A stretch of 64,000 nt of DNA from Steromphala cineraria. Its lineage: Eukaryota; Mollusca; Gastropoda; Trochida; Trochidae. The stretch covers positions 2,438,001 through 2,502,000 of the forward strand of contig OU744737.1 of the NCBI GenBank assembly GCA_916613615.1. The letters run 5' to 3'. A program made the position numbers and the translations under genes. Below the pieces are notes generated by a model. The model had not been told where the DNA came from, ran no database searches, and saw nothing but the letters and a program-made list of their open reading frames with translations. Of the stretch, positions 10,030 through 21,590 are shown piece after piece (the first letter of the stretch is position 1; every line of letters starts with the position of its first letter).

Positions 10030-10472
10030 TGGTATATCACCTCACTCACACAAGGACACTATCAAAACATTATATTTAACATACTGGTATATCACCTCAC
10101 TGAGGCAAGGACACTATCAAAACGAATAGGCTTATAATGGTATTAATTACTCATCGCTTCAGAACATTGTTAAACTTTGTTTTAAATAATGATTTTAACA
10201 GTTTTCATGAACAAATAAATCACTTATTTACCTCTCATGCCAAATAATTTTTTCCTTCTCTCTAGGAATTTATTCTTCAAATATTTGTTTTCTATATATT
10301 TACTTAGTTTCACATATTCAAGGAAAGGATATCTCGTTTCCACACTGCTTTTATTATCGAAAATAATTTTTGCATAATCATACAAATATTGAAGTGACTA
10401 TGAGTAATATTCTACATTTCATATAAAATGGTTATAAATCAAGTAAATAAAAACATCTTTTTATCATTTTAT
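10030..10472 (+). repeat. Dispersed duplication D1, copy 2
   Basis: Matches 3340-3770. Its first ~60 bp are tandemly doubled here (ACTGGTATATCACCTCACT at 10028 and near 10083). It is bracketed by two M1 elements, so it may have been carried between them. Confidence 0.7.
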
Positions 10473-10835
10473 TTAAAGGGGCAGTAGCACGTTTTAAGAG
10501 GGAATATAAGGTGATGTCAGGAAAATGCAAATAAATGGTTCCAATTGAAAGACAATGTATTTAAACTAAATGGAGCAGTAATAATTCAAACATATAATGT
10601 AAAGTTTAGCCGTGCGATTCCTTTTTCTTTCGAAAATGAATAAAAGGTGTTCACAAAAAAATGGCCGCCAATGGATTTTATGTGAATCTTCTTACTTTGT
10701 CCTGTGACTATGGATGATTGGCTGGTGTAATGAGATTTTTGAAACTGTCAAATAATACATTTAGCATTAACTTACAATTATCAGTGGAAATATTAAAAAT
10801 ATAAAATTGTCAAAAATGTGCTACTGCCCCTTTAA
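10473..10835. mobile_element. MITE M1, copy 3
   Basis: Left TTAAAGGGGCAGTAGCACGT, right ATGTGCTACTGCCCCTTTAA, with TTAA at both ends and about 363 bp long. The interior matches the family, including ATGGCCGCCAATGG. Confidence 0.85.
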
Positions 10836-11551
10836 GAATAAAGAAAACTAAGGGAAGTTTTGTATACAGTTGAAGTGTTAATAACGTTTGAAAGCCATGC
10901 TCCTATTACTAAGTAAATCTGTTCCAACATAAACTAGTGTCAAAAAGAGGTCGTTTAACATACAAATCTATTACCTGACAGAGTTGGTTTTGAGTGTACT
11001 GGACAGAAATATGGCTTTTTAAGAAGTATACACATTTTCATTCTTCAGGAAAAGATACGTTTGATTGTGTGTGTCTTCAAACGCACACGGGGATTTAAAT
11101 CGTAATTTAAATTTTGTGTCCGCACAGAATGTTCGACGTTTCAATTTAAAATTTATAAAGTATGAAATTCAGGCAAAGAAACAATGTCAATATAATGCAC
11201 TTTATTTGACATAAATTCGTTGACAATTTGTTAAAATAAACAAAAGTGTTCTAATGGCGCGTTCTCGCAAACATGAACAGATAATGTTTCAAAATTTGAC
11301 ACATAAGTTAGTTGACACGTGGTGAGTGAGTTATATTGCAATTTTTGTGGTAGCGTTTCTTTTGGACACTAGTTTATATCATGTTAGAGCCTTAGCTTGG
11401 TATTACCGGTACTCGTGTAACAGTTATCTATTGGCATTTTCAGTAATTCATTATTGGGAGTTTAAATTACTATATTCCTTTTCAATGTACAAATACATAA
11501 GCCTTTTTTTAATTAATACCGCATTGAACAAATGCTCATTATAATTTTGAT
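10836..11551. other. Unassigned AT-rich sequence
   Basis: No gene or clear repeat. A plus-strand open frame at 11326-11544 has no recognisable features. Confidence 0.4.
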
Positions 11552-11553
11552 TA

Positions 11554-12117
11554 CCGTATTTCCTCGAATAGAGGCCGGGGGTATGGCTGTTTTAGTAAAT
11601 ACACGCCAACACAGTATCATTTACAGAATATTACCCACAAACGAACTCTTATATAAAATGCAATACACACACAGCAAAATAAGTGACCTATGCCAAAAGG
11701 AAACTGAATCAACAATACATTTATTTTATGAATGCACAAAAGTTAGACACATTTAGAGCGACTTAGAGGATTGGATCAAGGCTAATACGGGAACAAAGCT
11801 AGAATTCACAAAACAAAAAATACTATTTGTCTACTATGAAAAGCGTAATGATGTTGTAAATCTTCTTATCAATACAACCAAATTCAACATTTATAAATGC
11901 AAGCTTTCAAAACGATCACCTAATTTTCAGTATGTTAAAAGAGATATAACAGACACATATTATATTGACAAATATTTATCATCCTCAACATGTGACTACA
12001 CCAAATTCATTAAATACTGGTCTTTATGTCATTGCCTATTTAACTAATCCCTTACAACTCCTGTTTACAACCCAAATATTATACTTAATAATTAATACTC
12101 TATTCGAGGAAATACGG
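11554..12117. mobile_element. TA-flanked MITE M2, copy 3, carrying a LINE piece
   Basis: Ends CCGTATTTCCTCGAATAGA and CTCTATTCGAGGAAATACGG, with TA on both sides (11552-11553, 12118-12119). The left 50 bp are ordinary M2 sequence, but most of the interior is a LINE ORF2 fragment, so the LINE either inserted into an M2 copy or was captured by one. Confidence 0.75.
11606..12047 (+). pseudogene. LINE ORF2 C-terminal fragment, one in-frame stop
   Basis: One reading frame continues for about 147 codons with a single TAG at 11754-11756. It begins near SIIYRILPTNELLYKMQY, passes a C...HLFYEC metal-binding-like motif, then DLEDWI, and after NTTKFNIYKCKLSKRSPNF ends at TAA 12045-12047. This order is that of the C-terminal end of L1/Tx1-type ORF2 proteins. 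The endonuclease and reverse-transcriptase domains are absent. Confidence 0.7.
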
Positions 12118-12119
12118 TA

Positions 12120-12536
12120 ATATGACAAAGCCAGAGCAATTAAATGATATGTTGAAGAACTACACTGAAATGGAGCCCCATTAAGAGAATACATTCTCAC
12201 CAAACCGCCCGTGACATTTGAGAAGATGTCGGACTCAAAATAAATAAAATTGTTTTGCATTAGCGCATAACAACGAATATTTACCATTGAGATAGTGAGG
12301 AAAATTAACGATATAATTTGAATTTCTGTAAGTTTACAATGGAAAAAGGGTTTTATCAACTGTTTGTTTATTATAGTTGGCAAGGTTGCAGTGCAATCTT
12401 ATATAAAACGACTTTAAGCATTATGCGTGTTTAAACCTCACCATCTCAGAAAGCGACAATTATGGTCAACGCTGAATTGGTACCGTTGCAAATGACTGTC
12501 ATACTCACAGGGATTCTAAACTCGCAGTGGACAATA
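12120..12536. other. Unassigned sequence
   Basis: Nothing recognised; short open frames only. Confidence 0.35.
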
Positions 12537-12736
12537 TGCACTCATATATCGTTTTCATATGTTGAGATAAACCTACATCTAAAATTTGAACGAAATCTGT
12601 CAAGAAATATTTTTTTTAGCGTAACCTCTACCTATTATAACAGATAGGAATTACGCTAAAATGTTTATTTCTTGACCGATTTCGTTCAAATTTAAAATAT
12701 AGGTTATCTCAACATGTTAAAACGATATATGAGTGC
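12537..12736. repeat. 200-bp foldback element
   Basis: Arms starting TGCACTCATATATCGTTTT and ending AAACGATATATGAGTGCA pair over almost their full length around a short AT-rich centre. A single arm of the same family lies at 17172-17255. Confidence 0.8.
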
Positions 12737-12767
12737 AAAACTTTGAAAAAAAATAATTATAGGGTCC

Positions 12768-12826
12768 ACTCCGAGATTCGAACCTCTGTGGTCATACTGC
12801 CATACTCACAAATACAGCATGTTGTA
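12768..12826 (-). repeat. tRNA-like B-box remnant
   Basis: On the minus strand GAGGTTCGAATCTCGGAGTG resembles a Pol III B-box with its paired arm. No complete cloverleaf, so a SINE or tRNA relic. Confidence 0.35.
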
Positions 12827-13224
12827 ACACGTCAAATGAGTGATTTTATATTCTGACATAATAGCATGATAACATGATTACCAAATAACCTACCAGAAAC
12901 AATCACTTGGTTTGATGCGACGTCAGCTTATGCATTTGTCTTGTATCGTTGCTTTACCCTTATTAGTTGGTCTCCTGCTTGCGCTGTGACGACATCTATT
13001 ATGACGTCACAATGACACGATGCTACTGACAACTCGGCGAAGGTGGCGACGCCTATACCACGGCTCAATGCTTCTGATTGCAGGAATATGTATTTCTTTG
13101 AATTTGAATCAGAGATGTATATCAAAGTGAATAAGTATTTATTTTTTACTATTGCATGCTGTGTATAACTAAAGAATCGACGCCCAATACAGAATACAAA
13201 ATAGATATAACCAGTGTTACACGT

Positions 13225-13618
13225 TTTAAAGGGTCAGTGCACTTTTTTTGAAAATTTTATTTTTTGATTTTTTTACTAATAATTGTACGTAAGTCTTAAT
13301 GTATTATTTTGACAGTGTCAAAAATATGATAACACAAACCAATCATCCTTAGTTAGATAACAAATTATATAGATTCACATGAAATCCATAGGCGGCCATT
13401 TTTGTGTGAACACACAAAATGAATTAAAGGTGTTCACAAAAAATGGCCGCCAATGGATTTTATGCGACTCTTCATACTTTGTCCTTCCACGATGGATGAA
13501 TGGCTTGTCTAATGAGATTTTTGACACTTTCAAAATAATACATTAAGCATTAATGTACAATTATCAGTGAAAATTTTAACATATAACATTATCAAAAAAC
13601 GTGCTACTGCCCCTTTAA
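13225..13618. mobile_element. MITE M1, copy 4, rearranged into a foldback
   Basis: Left end TTTTAAAGGGTCAGTGCAC is degraded; right end CGTGCTACTGCCCCTTTAA is intact. The two halves mirror each other around 13418-13435 (GGCGGCCATTTTTGTGTGAAC against GTTCACAAAAAATGGCCGCC), unlike the other copies. Confidence 0.75.
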
Positions 13619-14190
13619 AATATGTTTCTGTCTACTTTAGATAAGTTTCTGTCTGATTAAGATAAATTTCCAAAATTAAGTTTGACAAATGTTAAAATGT
13701 CATCATTCAAAAACATTTGATTTTTAAAAACAAATCAAACAATTCAAAATATATCAGGAATAATTGTTCTAAAATTATTTTATAAAGATGTGAATTAAAG
13801 TATTAATAAGATAAGTTTCTGTCTACTTTAGATAAATTTCTGTCTGTTTAAGATAAATTTCCAAAATTAAGTTTGACAAATGTTAAAATGTCATCATTCA
13901 AAAACAATTGATTCAAACAAATAACAAAATTCAAAATATATCAGCAATAATTGTTCTAACATTATTTTATAAAGATGTGAATTAAAGTATTTATAAAATA
14001 TGTTTCTGCCTACTTTAGATAAACTTCTGTCTGTTTAAGATAAATTTCCAAGATTAAGTTTGACAAAATTAATGTTAAAATGTCATCATTCATAAAGTTT
14101 GATTCAAACAAATCACTTAATGGCTCTTCAAAATAAATAATGCAGGAATAATTGTTCTAAAGTTATTTTATAAAGATATGAATTTCATAA
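13619..14190 (+). repeat. Three tandem copies of a ~187-bp AT-rich unit
   Basis: TTTCTGTCTACTTTAGATAA recurs near 13624, 13809 and 14001 (once as TTTCTGCC), each followed by GATAAATTTCCAA, GTTTGACAAA and ATTGTTCTAA in the same order. Confidence 0.8.
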
Positions 14191-14523
14191 TGTGTTCGCC
14201 ATACAGTTAAACCTGTATAACACTTGTAAGTTAAACGTGTGTAACTGACGAAGCTTGCACTGCCAGTTATACAAAAGGGAGCATATCGCTTGAATTGCAT
14301 AGTCTGAATTTATATGAAAATGAAGTACTATATGAATGCCATTAGTTCAGTCTGATTTACAATTGACCGTGTCAAATCAGGGCTTTCCTCTCCACAACGG
14401 CCTGAAAGTACCCAAGCTAGAGTGCTTGTTAAACGCCAGGTTAGCGCAGATAAAACCTAGTCAAAAGCGGACCAATCACATTGTCCATTTAAAAAACCAA
14501 AATGGCGGTGATCATGTAGAAAG

Positions 14524-15145
14524 CATTCTCTCCCCACAGAGGCAACTCAGTCATACCTGAATTAGCCTCTGTTCTATTACGGCTAATACACGGGATAGAA
14601 AGGTAGAAATCTGATTGGAGGCAATCGAAGTTAGTTGTGCAATCAGCGACGCCGTTTCAAAAATGGTCATTCGCAAATCCTCGGCGATCTCCGTGTCATT
14701 CGTCAACGCTTTCGTTGAAATTAACCATCCAGGGGAGGTAATTCTTTCTTTTACAAACCATCGCTTTTTACCTTCTCAGTAATTATTATTTGGTTGATTA
14801 GTAAAATAAAATTTATCATAAAACAAATAATAATTTACTCAATTATAAAACCGTTTCTATCTAATGATAAACCCTATCCATATCTAATTTTCAAATAGTT
14901 TCCCTCTCACACTGTTATTGAAAAATACAGGTGAAGACATAATACTTTTCAAGTCACTATACGACCGTTAAGAAATCCCCGAGTCACGGATATCCAAAAG
15001 GTGTCTTCATTGGCTGCACATAAGGGAGATATCTCAAGTCACAACTTTTTGCCGCTAGGGTAATATACCGAAACCCCAGGATCTTGGCGTAATAGAACAG
15101 AGGCTAATTCAGTTATGACTGAGTTGCCTCTGTGGGGAGAGAATG
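14524..15145. mobile_element. MITE family M5, copy 2
   Basis: Long inverted ends: left CATTCTCTCCCCACAGAGGC ... GCCTCTGTTCTATTACGGC, right GGCGTAATAGAACAGAGGC ... GCCTCTGTGGGGAGAGAATG. The interior has GATTGGAGGCAATCGAAGTT and CAATCAGCGACGCCG as in copy 1. No coding capacity. Confidence 0.8.
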
Positions 15146-15375
15146 GCAGAAAGGAGATTTCACAGGATTTACGTGCCCCTAGCTATGATATCGAAAGCTT
15201 TTGCCGCCGTCCTTATGATTTGCTAGGTGAGCTTACATCAGAACATGCGGGTAATGGGGATGCATTCAGACTGTGAAGGAGAGGAAAGCCTGGCTGGGTG
15301 TGGTTCGAACCCCACTAGAGAAATTATTTTAACTCTTTTTTTCCTCGAAGCTAAGTCGATTTTAATCAGACTGGA
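15146..15375 (+). repeat. Dispersed repeat R5, copy 2 (diverged)
   Basis: Follows the order of 16262-16585 more weakly: GTGCCCCTAGCT, GAAAGCTTTTGCCG, TATGATT...AGGTGAGCT, a B-box-like GGTTCGAACCCC near 15302, and TTCCTCGAA near 15342. Confidence 0.45.
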
Positions 15376-16071
15376 CATTAGTTAAACGTTCTCAAATTTC
15401 ATCTAAAAAATATTACCGAAGTTTTAAGCCACACATCTCCTATGTGATCTTTAAAACGGTTCATTTTCAGAAGTTTCTTCTTGAATTCGCCTTTTTTTAG
15501 AAACAATTCCACAACTTTCGATTCTGTCGCGTTTTATTTCAAATCGTTTCCTAAAGAAGCAGTTAACGATTCTACTTTCTTAATTTCGAAGAGAATTCGA
15601 TAGTTTGGTAGAAAACAGCGTTTTCCCTCCACATCTTGGAATACCAAAGTATTCTCCTAATCGATTCGACGGGGCTTATTTTTAGTGCCTGGTTTCACAA
15701 TTTGATGACCGCTATCAAAAGACCCTTTCCCTCGGAATTTTATGTCTTTAAAGCTTGAGCGCACAAACAAGCAGAACCCAGTTTAGAAGATAACCGAGCC
15801 GTGTGATCGTATGTATGTGAGTTCACATTGAATCAATAGACGAAACCCAGTCTCTCGACGGAAGGGGTATCAGTCTTTGACGGTGTAAACATTTGATAGC
15901 TCCCCGTGGGAAAATGTCCATTATGAGTCATACGGATTTACGTCTATTGGCAAGGCTGTATCGGGAGTCTTGTTATCCGAGGGATTGTATGATGTTACAT
16001 AGGATAATTCCTTGCATGTTCAGTTCCTTTGATAATTTGCCAGCAGTCAAATTCTTAAAGTAGTGCAGTGC
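15376..16071. other. Unassigned sequence
   Basis: No gene or repeat boundary recognised. Confidence 0.35.
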
Positions 16072-16145
16072 ACATTCTCTCCTGACAGAGGGTGCTCAGC
16101 CTCAAGTCAATAACCCCTCATTCTAACCTCTGTTCTAATACGGAC
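16072..16145. mobile_element. Terminal fragment of MITE family M5
   Basis: ACATTCTCTCCTGACAGAGG followed by AACCTCTGTTCTAATACGG resembles one M5 end. No opposite end found nearby. Confidence 0.45.
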
Positions 16146-16261
16146 ATTTCTCCGTCTTCTCCCACCTCAATCTAATTAAAATCGGCCTAGTTCCGAAGAA
16201 TAAAATATTCAAAAGATTAACTGCACGGAGAATTGGAATTCTCTACACTAGGTCTGACCGC

Positions 16262-16585
16262 ATCTCTGTACCTCGCGTGTTTAATACCAGTAAAGCGCAG
16301 CCGAAGTTCAGTGGGTTGCAGACCAATCACATGATCTCGCTTATAACACCGCTGGTGGCGATCACGTTCAAAGCATGGTTAACAGGAGTTACTTGCCCCT
16401 AGCTTAATACTGAAGGCTTTTGCCGGCGGCTTGTGATTGGTTAGCTGAGTAAACGCCAGAACACACCGTCTGACTCGGTGGAGAGGATACCTATCGAAAT
16501 AACATGTTCGAATCCCATAGAGTTAATATATTTTAACTTTTATTCCTCGGAACTAGGCAGATTTTGATCAGACTGCTCCTTCCTA
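16262..16585 (+). repeat. Dispersed repeat R5, copy 3
   Basis: Longer version of 5398-5680. It has GTTCAAAGCATGGTTAACAG, GAAGGCTTTTGCCGGCGGC and GATTGGTTAGCTGAGTAAAC, with a GTTCGAATCCCAT B-box-like word near 16509. Confidence 0.6.
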
Positions 16586-16668
16586 GACTTATGCCATAAT
16601 TCAGTCTCCGAATCACGTGACCGTGTTTCGTTTGAGAGTGCAACGTGCTTGGTCGTATACATTCTAGT

Positions 16669-16856
16669 CTGTCATCCAGACCCTAAAGCAAAAATATTTA
16701 ATTGATGACCAACCAAGTCTAGAAAAGTATAGCAAGTCTAGATTGCTCAGCTGAAGTTAAAGCATCTTCTGGGCTACATTTTGTTATAATACATGATTTG
16801 TTTTAAAATATTGTCAATATTGAAAAAAAATACTTCTGAGACTAAATGTTTGTCTA
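16669..16856 (+). mobile_element. ~188-bp retroposed repeat R1 with 13-bp TSD
   Basis: Starts CTGTCATCCAGACCC and ends near GAGACTAAATGTT. The 13-mer TATACATTCTAGT flanks it (16656-16668, 16857-16869), the length expected for LINE-driven retroposition. Copies lie at 169-357 (minus) and 25606-25790 (plus). Confidence 0.75.
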
Positions 16857-17099
16857 TATACATTCTAGTTTTCTGGAAAAAAATCAGAAATTACTAAGGC
16901 TTCCAGAATGATTGCTTATAGGACATCCCTGCGTTTGGGGTCCTCATGAATGATTAATATATAAGGGCTAGGAATCTATAGTCTGGACAACAATGACATT
17001 ACTTCTTGTGTAATGATAAGAAATTTAGGTATTAGGTATATACTCGGGTCCGAGTCGAGTCTGATCCTTCGAGGACTGAGTCCACTTATTTAGCTCATC

Positions 17100-17140
17100 A
17101 GGCCTGAATGCACATGGGTTCGAATCTCGTAGTAGACAAT
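17100..17140 (+). repeat. tRNA-like B-box remnant
   Basis: GGGTTCGAATCTCGTAG resembles a B-box arm. No A-box or cloverleaf could be placed upstream. Confidence 0.3.
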
Positions 17141-17171
17141 AAAATAAATTTTTAAAAACTGGACTTTTGGA

Positions 17172-17255
17172 CTCATATATCGTTTTCATATGTTGAGATA
17201 GACCTACATTTCAAATTTGAACGAAATCGGTCAAGAAATACAGATTTTAGCTTAA
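17172..17255. repeat. Single arm of the 12537 foldback family
   Basis: CTCATATATCGTTTTCATAT through GAACGAAATCGGTCAAGAAA matches the arm of the 200-bp palindrome. No second arm follows. Confidence 0.65.
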
Positions 17256-17458
17256 TTCTCGATCTATTATATAGAAAACACAAGGGGGACACTCCAGTCG
17301 CTATAACTTGATTGAGAACCGGACACTGAAAGGCCCGATATAGAGCATGGCATGTTTTCGCCTTTTGCTTCAGACGAAAAAGGCCAACAGAGCTGGAATC
17401 TTTTGTACAGATGGATGAGGGATATGGTTTATAGCTTGTCAATACTATACGCATAATG

Positions 17459-17665
17459 ATTACGTCACCGAAAGCGTGTTCGTTAAATGCTTTGGCCTCT
17501 TTACAGAGGGTTCTGTGCTTTGTACGTCGAAATAAGAATGATATTGTTGATTAAAAATGTAAATGTGATATCAAAATTTCAACGAAAGTTTTCTACCGAT
17601 TGATGTATTTATCTTCTAGAAAGCTAAATTTCATTCCGTACCGCATGCAAGTATGAAAATGGATC
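17459..17665 (+). repeat. Dispersed repeat D2, copy 1
   Basis: Shares AAAGCG.GTTCGTTAAA, ACAGAGGGT, GACGTCGAA or TACGTCGAA, TTTC.ACGAAAG and AACCGCAT-like words in order with 43661-43862, about 75% similar by eye. Confidence 0.55.
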
Positions 17666-17851
17666 GCCTATGGATCGCCTACCATGAATAATTGCCCGGT
17701 CATAACGATGTTTGAAATAAATAATCGCCGGGCTATAATTCAAGCATTTACGGCATGCCAAAACAACCTACCCAACCTCATTCTAGATAATGCGTAACAC
17801 ATATCCAATCGTCGTCTATCTAAGGACAAAGAGAACTTCTAAAAAATGAAC

Positions 17852-18096
17852 AGTCTAAGTAAACCTAGCCTCAATATAATCCGTTTCAGGCTAAAAAGGT
17901 CTAGCAGAGGATCGCGTCAGCCAACGTATTGAATTGACCAATCAGAACTCAGCTTACCAAGCCACGATAGTCTGCCTTCGCACGTATTGGAGGGTCATAA
18001 GTCGCAGAAAGGTCGGCTGACGCGACCCTCTACTTGGGCTTTCTAGACTCAGTATAGGACTGAAACAGATAATATTGAGGCTAGGTTTAATTAGAC
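17852..18096. mobile_element. Palindromic MITE family M3, copy 1
   Basis: Left AGTCTAAGTAAACCTAGCCT, right AGGCTAGGTTTAATTAGAC. Inner arms also pair: GGTCTAGCAGAGGATCGCGTC against GACGCGACCCTCTACTTGGG. Copies at 18867 and 44928. Confidence 0.7.
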
Positions 18097-18866
18097 CGAA
18101 AAAATGAAGTACCGGGAACGTTTATCGATGCCCTTTTTACACGGGTGATCTTTTCCTTCAACACCGGCTCTGTTTGATTGACGAAGCACGTCCGCTCGTT
18201 AACGTTAACGCAAAAGGCTATCAAACTGAGAACGGCTCCTCATTAACAGGGCTTCTCCCAGAGGTGACATTTCGTCCTAAAACTCGTCAGTTTGGAGTCC
18301 AATTTCACCACGAGACGTTTCATGGCTGTAATTGGGCGCAGATAATAGAGCGATTTTGTCCAAGAAAGATTGGCAATCCTGAATTCTACATCGCTACTTA
18401 CCCACGTCAACACGCATGGTCTTATAAGTAGGCCTATTTAAGACAAAATGGATCGTTTATTGTTGAATGTGTAATACTAGTAGATACTTTCTTCAACTTA
18501 GATCTGTTTATATAGACTGACAGACAGACCATGGCCCATATTACGATGGAAATATTACAAATCCATGTGCTGCTGGTAATATCTATAAGGCCTTGAAAGA
18601 AAATAATTTGTTTCTAGTTTTCGCCCTAGTCAGTTTTCAATTAACTCACGCATCAAGCTTGTTTTTATATGTTGACAAGGGGAATGAATGAAATTTTCAT
18701 TTCCGTATTATACAAAAACGCTGAAACTTTTAAAATGCAACTCTTTTCTGTTCATGTTGACATTCAATGGTTTTATCAGTGAAAAAGATTAGATTTTATT
18801 TTGTTTCTTTCTATTTATGTTGAAATTGGTTAATGTTCATTTACAGAAATAGAAGTGAAACAAAAC
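18097..18866. other. Unassigned sequence with an 85-codon open frame
   Basis: The frame 18174-18431 (plus) starts on a non-ATG codon and shows no domain, signal peptide or splice context. I see no other structure. Confidence 0.3.
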
Positions 18867-19084
18867 AGTCTAGGTAAACCTAGCCTCAATAATATATACT
18901 CGCTTCACTCCCGATATTGAGTCTAGCAAAATGCAGTAGCAGATATCGTCAGCCGACCTTTCGCCGACCTAGGTTTACTTTAGACCGAAACCTCTGTCGC
19001 CGAATGCTGTATCCTCGCATATCGAGCCGCATACTATCCAGTGGGGTTGCAGGTAGAGTCTCTCGACCTAGGTTTACTTAGACT
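18867..19084. mobile_element. MITE M3, copy 2 (rearranged)
   Basis: Left AGTCTAGGTAAACCTAGCCTC, right CCTAGGTTTACTTAGACT. An extra GACCTAGGTTTACTTTAGACC lies inside near 18966-18986, so an internal end or nested truncated copy is present. Confidence 0.65.
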
Positions 19085-19278
19085 GGAAATAAAACAAACC
19101 GTGTTATCACTTTTGTCTGTCTGTCTGTACAGGCTAGAAGCATGTTTTGGCCTGACCAAGGAATTACATAAAAAATCCTTGGCCTGACGAACTGAAAGGT
19201 ATAGCGACTTGTCAAATTAAAGAACGTTTGCGTATATATATCTCTGATTTGAACAAGATTGATATAGGCTTTACCTTT

Positions 19279-19470
19279 AATAATAATTCATTTGTATAGC
19301 ACCCATTTTCCAACTTTAAGCTGCTCAATGGCGCGGAACAAGAGAAATATTACGTTTTATATGCGTCTCTAAACAAGAACGTTTTTAGAGATCCCTTGAA
19401 GGTTGTATGAGAGCTTGCTGTTTTAAGTTCTACAGGCCGTTCTAGATCTTATACGTGCGCTTCAGACAAA
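19279..19470 (+). repeat. Diverged dispersed repeat remnant
   Basis: ATAATAATTCATTTGTATAG followed by CTGCTCAATGGCGC has the layout of the repeat after gene B (47455-47720: ATAAAGCGCC ... TTGCTCAGTAGCGCT). The similarity is weak. Confidence 0.3.
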
Positions 19471-19733
19471 TTGTAGACTGCTCCATTAGCGTATTTGTAT
19501 ACCCAGAGCACCTTTGATACCATAGCTGATATCGGCCCCGATAATCGACACGACCAAGTTATGCAAATATAATGCTGCGCCATTCGTGAAAATATGACCT
19601 TCTCATCTCTTGAGCTCGATCGCATAGAAGTGAAATTCGTCAAAAACAATGAAATGTCACTCTTTATTTATAAACTCACTGATAAAATATGTAACTATAC
19701 AATTCAAATATTGAAAACTTATCTGAGATTCAA

Positions 19734-20331
19734 ACAATTCCGCTAGCGCAAACCAACTCGTTCCCCAGACCTCGACAACAGAAGAATGTTGTTGTTTATT
19801 GCGGAGATTTGAATTGTAACCTTAATTCTAGTATTGTTCCCATAAAGATCCCACCCTTTATTCCACATATTTTATCAGTTAAAGTTTGCTCCTCAAATAT
19901 ATTCACTAAGAAAACATCTGATGTGACATATAGAAATATCTAAAATGAGAAAACATAGCCAAGAAAATTTTAAATGCACTATTTTACGGCTGCTTCGGAA
20001 TTTTCGATTGGTAAAAGGCTGTCATAGAAATGACAATTCCGCTAGCGCTTACCTACTCGTTCCCCAGACCTCGACAAAAGAATAATGTTGTTGTTTATTG
20101 CGGAGATTTGAATTGTAACGTTTAACGTTTGTAACGTTTTACCTGTGAAATAAAGGGAAAGGTTGCTCCTCAAATATATTGACTAAGAAAACATCTATTG
20201 TTACAGAAAACATCTAATGTGACATAAAGAAATATTGAAAATGATAAAACATAACCAAGAAAATGTAGCTAAAGTGCACTATTTTACGGCTGCTTGGGAA
20301 TTTTCGATTCGTCAAAGCTGTCACAGAAATT
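19734..20331 (+). repeat. Two tandem copies of a ~299-bp unit
   Basis: ACAATTCCGCTAGCGC starts both units (19734, 20033). Both continue with CTCGTTCCCCAGACCTCGAC, TGTTGTTGTTTATTGCGGAG and TTTTACGGCTGCTT. The second unit has a deletion and small insertions. Confidence 0.85.
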
Positions 20332-21300
20332 ACTATTACCACGAACAAGTATAACCCGATGAGACCAACGGGGAACTATTGAATTGTCCAAAACCAACAG
20401 TCGAGATAACCGCTAAGGGTGACGATAAAACTCCTATTGTTTTAAAATAGTTAAGCTAGGGATGTAACTAGGTCAATCCCCCCCCCCTTTCTTTAAATCA
20501 ACCACCAGTACATGTTGCTTAATACTTTGTTGAAGTTTATGGGTTTTAGCTTTTGTGAGTTTATTTTTGATTCATTTTTTGGTTGAATGAGTTATGGTTG
20601 ACGATTATACTTTAATTGAACATTTTAAAAACTAAATTGTCTTTAGCGTCAACTTTATCTGCCATTCTTAAAGTCAATCAAAGTCGCAAATGACGACAAG
20701 AGAATCAAATATAGAAAGCGGTGTAGTTCATGTTATTAGATTTGATGTAAGAGAAGTTGGGTTAAAATATAATCTCATGGCGTCAGATTTTATGGTTCAA
20801 AATGATGCAGTCTTGACGTGGATGATTTTATTGCTTTAGTAGTGATATCCTTGGTAGTAAAACGCACCCAAAACAACTAATTAACATTTCTTTACTTACA
20901 AAATTTATTAGATTTTGAAAGAAATTTTGAAAGTTCACAAATCAGCAGCCCAATGTCAGGAAGGCTTATTGGTATCAATGAAAATTTTAATATATAATTT
21001 CCTGTTGATCTACAAACATTAAGAGTTGTTGTTAAATGATAACTTCTTCTAGAAGTTCCTCAATTCTTCTCGGGAGCATTCTTTGACGTGTGCATATGTA
21101 CAGCATAGGTTATTTCCAATTGGTGTTCAATAATCATGTGCATGATATGTCGCTATCTAGGATGGACAAATTAATGTGCTTACAATATTTTTATCGAAAA
21201 TTAAAAAAAAAATTTACTTGACCCTATTTATTACCTACGAGGACAGCTATATCGAGGTTCATATTTTTTTTTATGTTGCCCTAGGGCAAAATATCACTTT
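20332..21300. other. Unassigned AT-rich sequence
   Basis: A C-run of about 10 near 20478 is the only notable feature. No gene recognised. Confidence 0.4.
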
Positions 21301-21307
21301 TTTATTG

Positions 21308-21590
21308 TGACGTCACGTATTAAACAATTATTTGACGTCACGGTTCACCGATGACGTCACAATCTCGCTCGGGAAATACTAATATTTATTATATGCTAAG
21401 CGGTGAGAGACTGAGTTTTCTCAGGTCTAGAAAAGTGTTCTCGCCACTGAGTGTGATATCACTTTTTCAAGTCAGTGAAAATATCACAGAGGGGATGACG
21501 TCATGTGTACAATGGTTTGACGTCACTTCTACAATCAACGCGACGTCATCGCCGTCGCTAAGTTACGCCCAACAATGGCATGACGTCGCC
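21308..21590. promoter_or_regulatory. Cluster of TGACGTCA (CRE-type) palindromes
   Basis: Perfect TGACGTCA at about 21308, 21332, 21351, 21496 and 21518, plus near-matches CGACGTCA (21541) and TGACGTCG (21581). This octamer is the CREB/ATF consensus. The cluster lies within a foldback-type region, so it may be a property of the repeat and not a control element. Confidence 0.35.

Noticed and set aside
18174..18431. 85-codon plus-strand open frame
   Set aside because: No ATG start at its beginning, no recognisable motif and no matching exon elsewhere.
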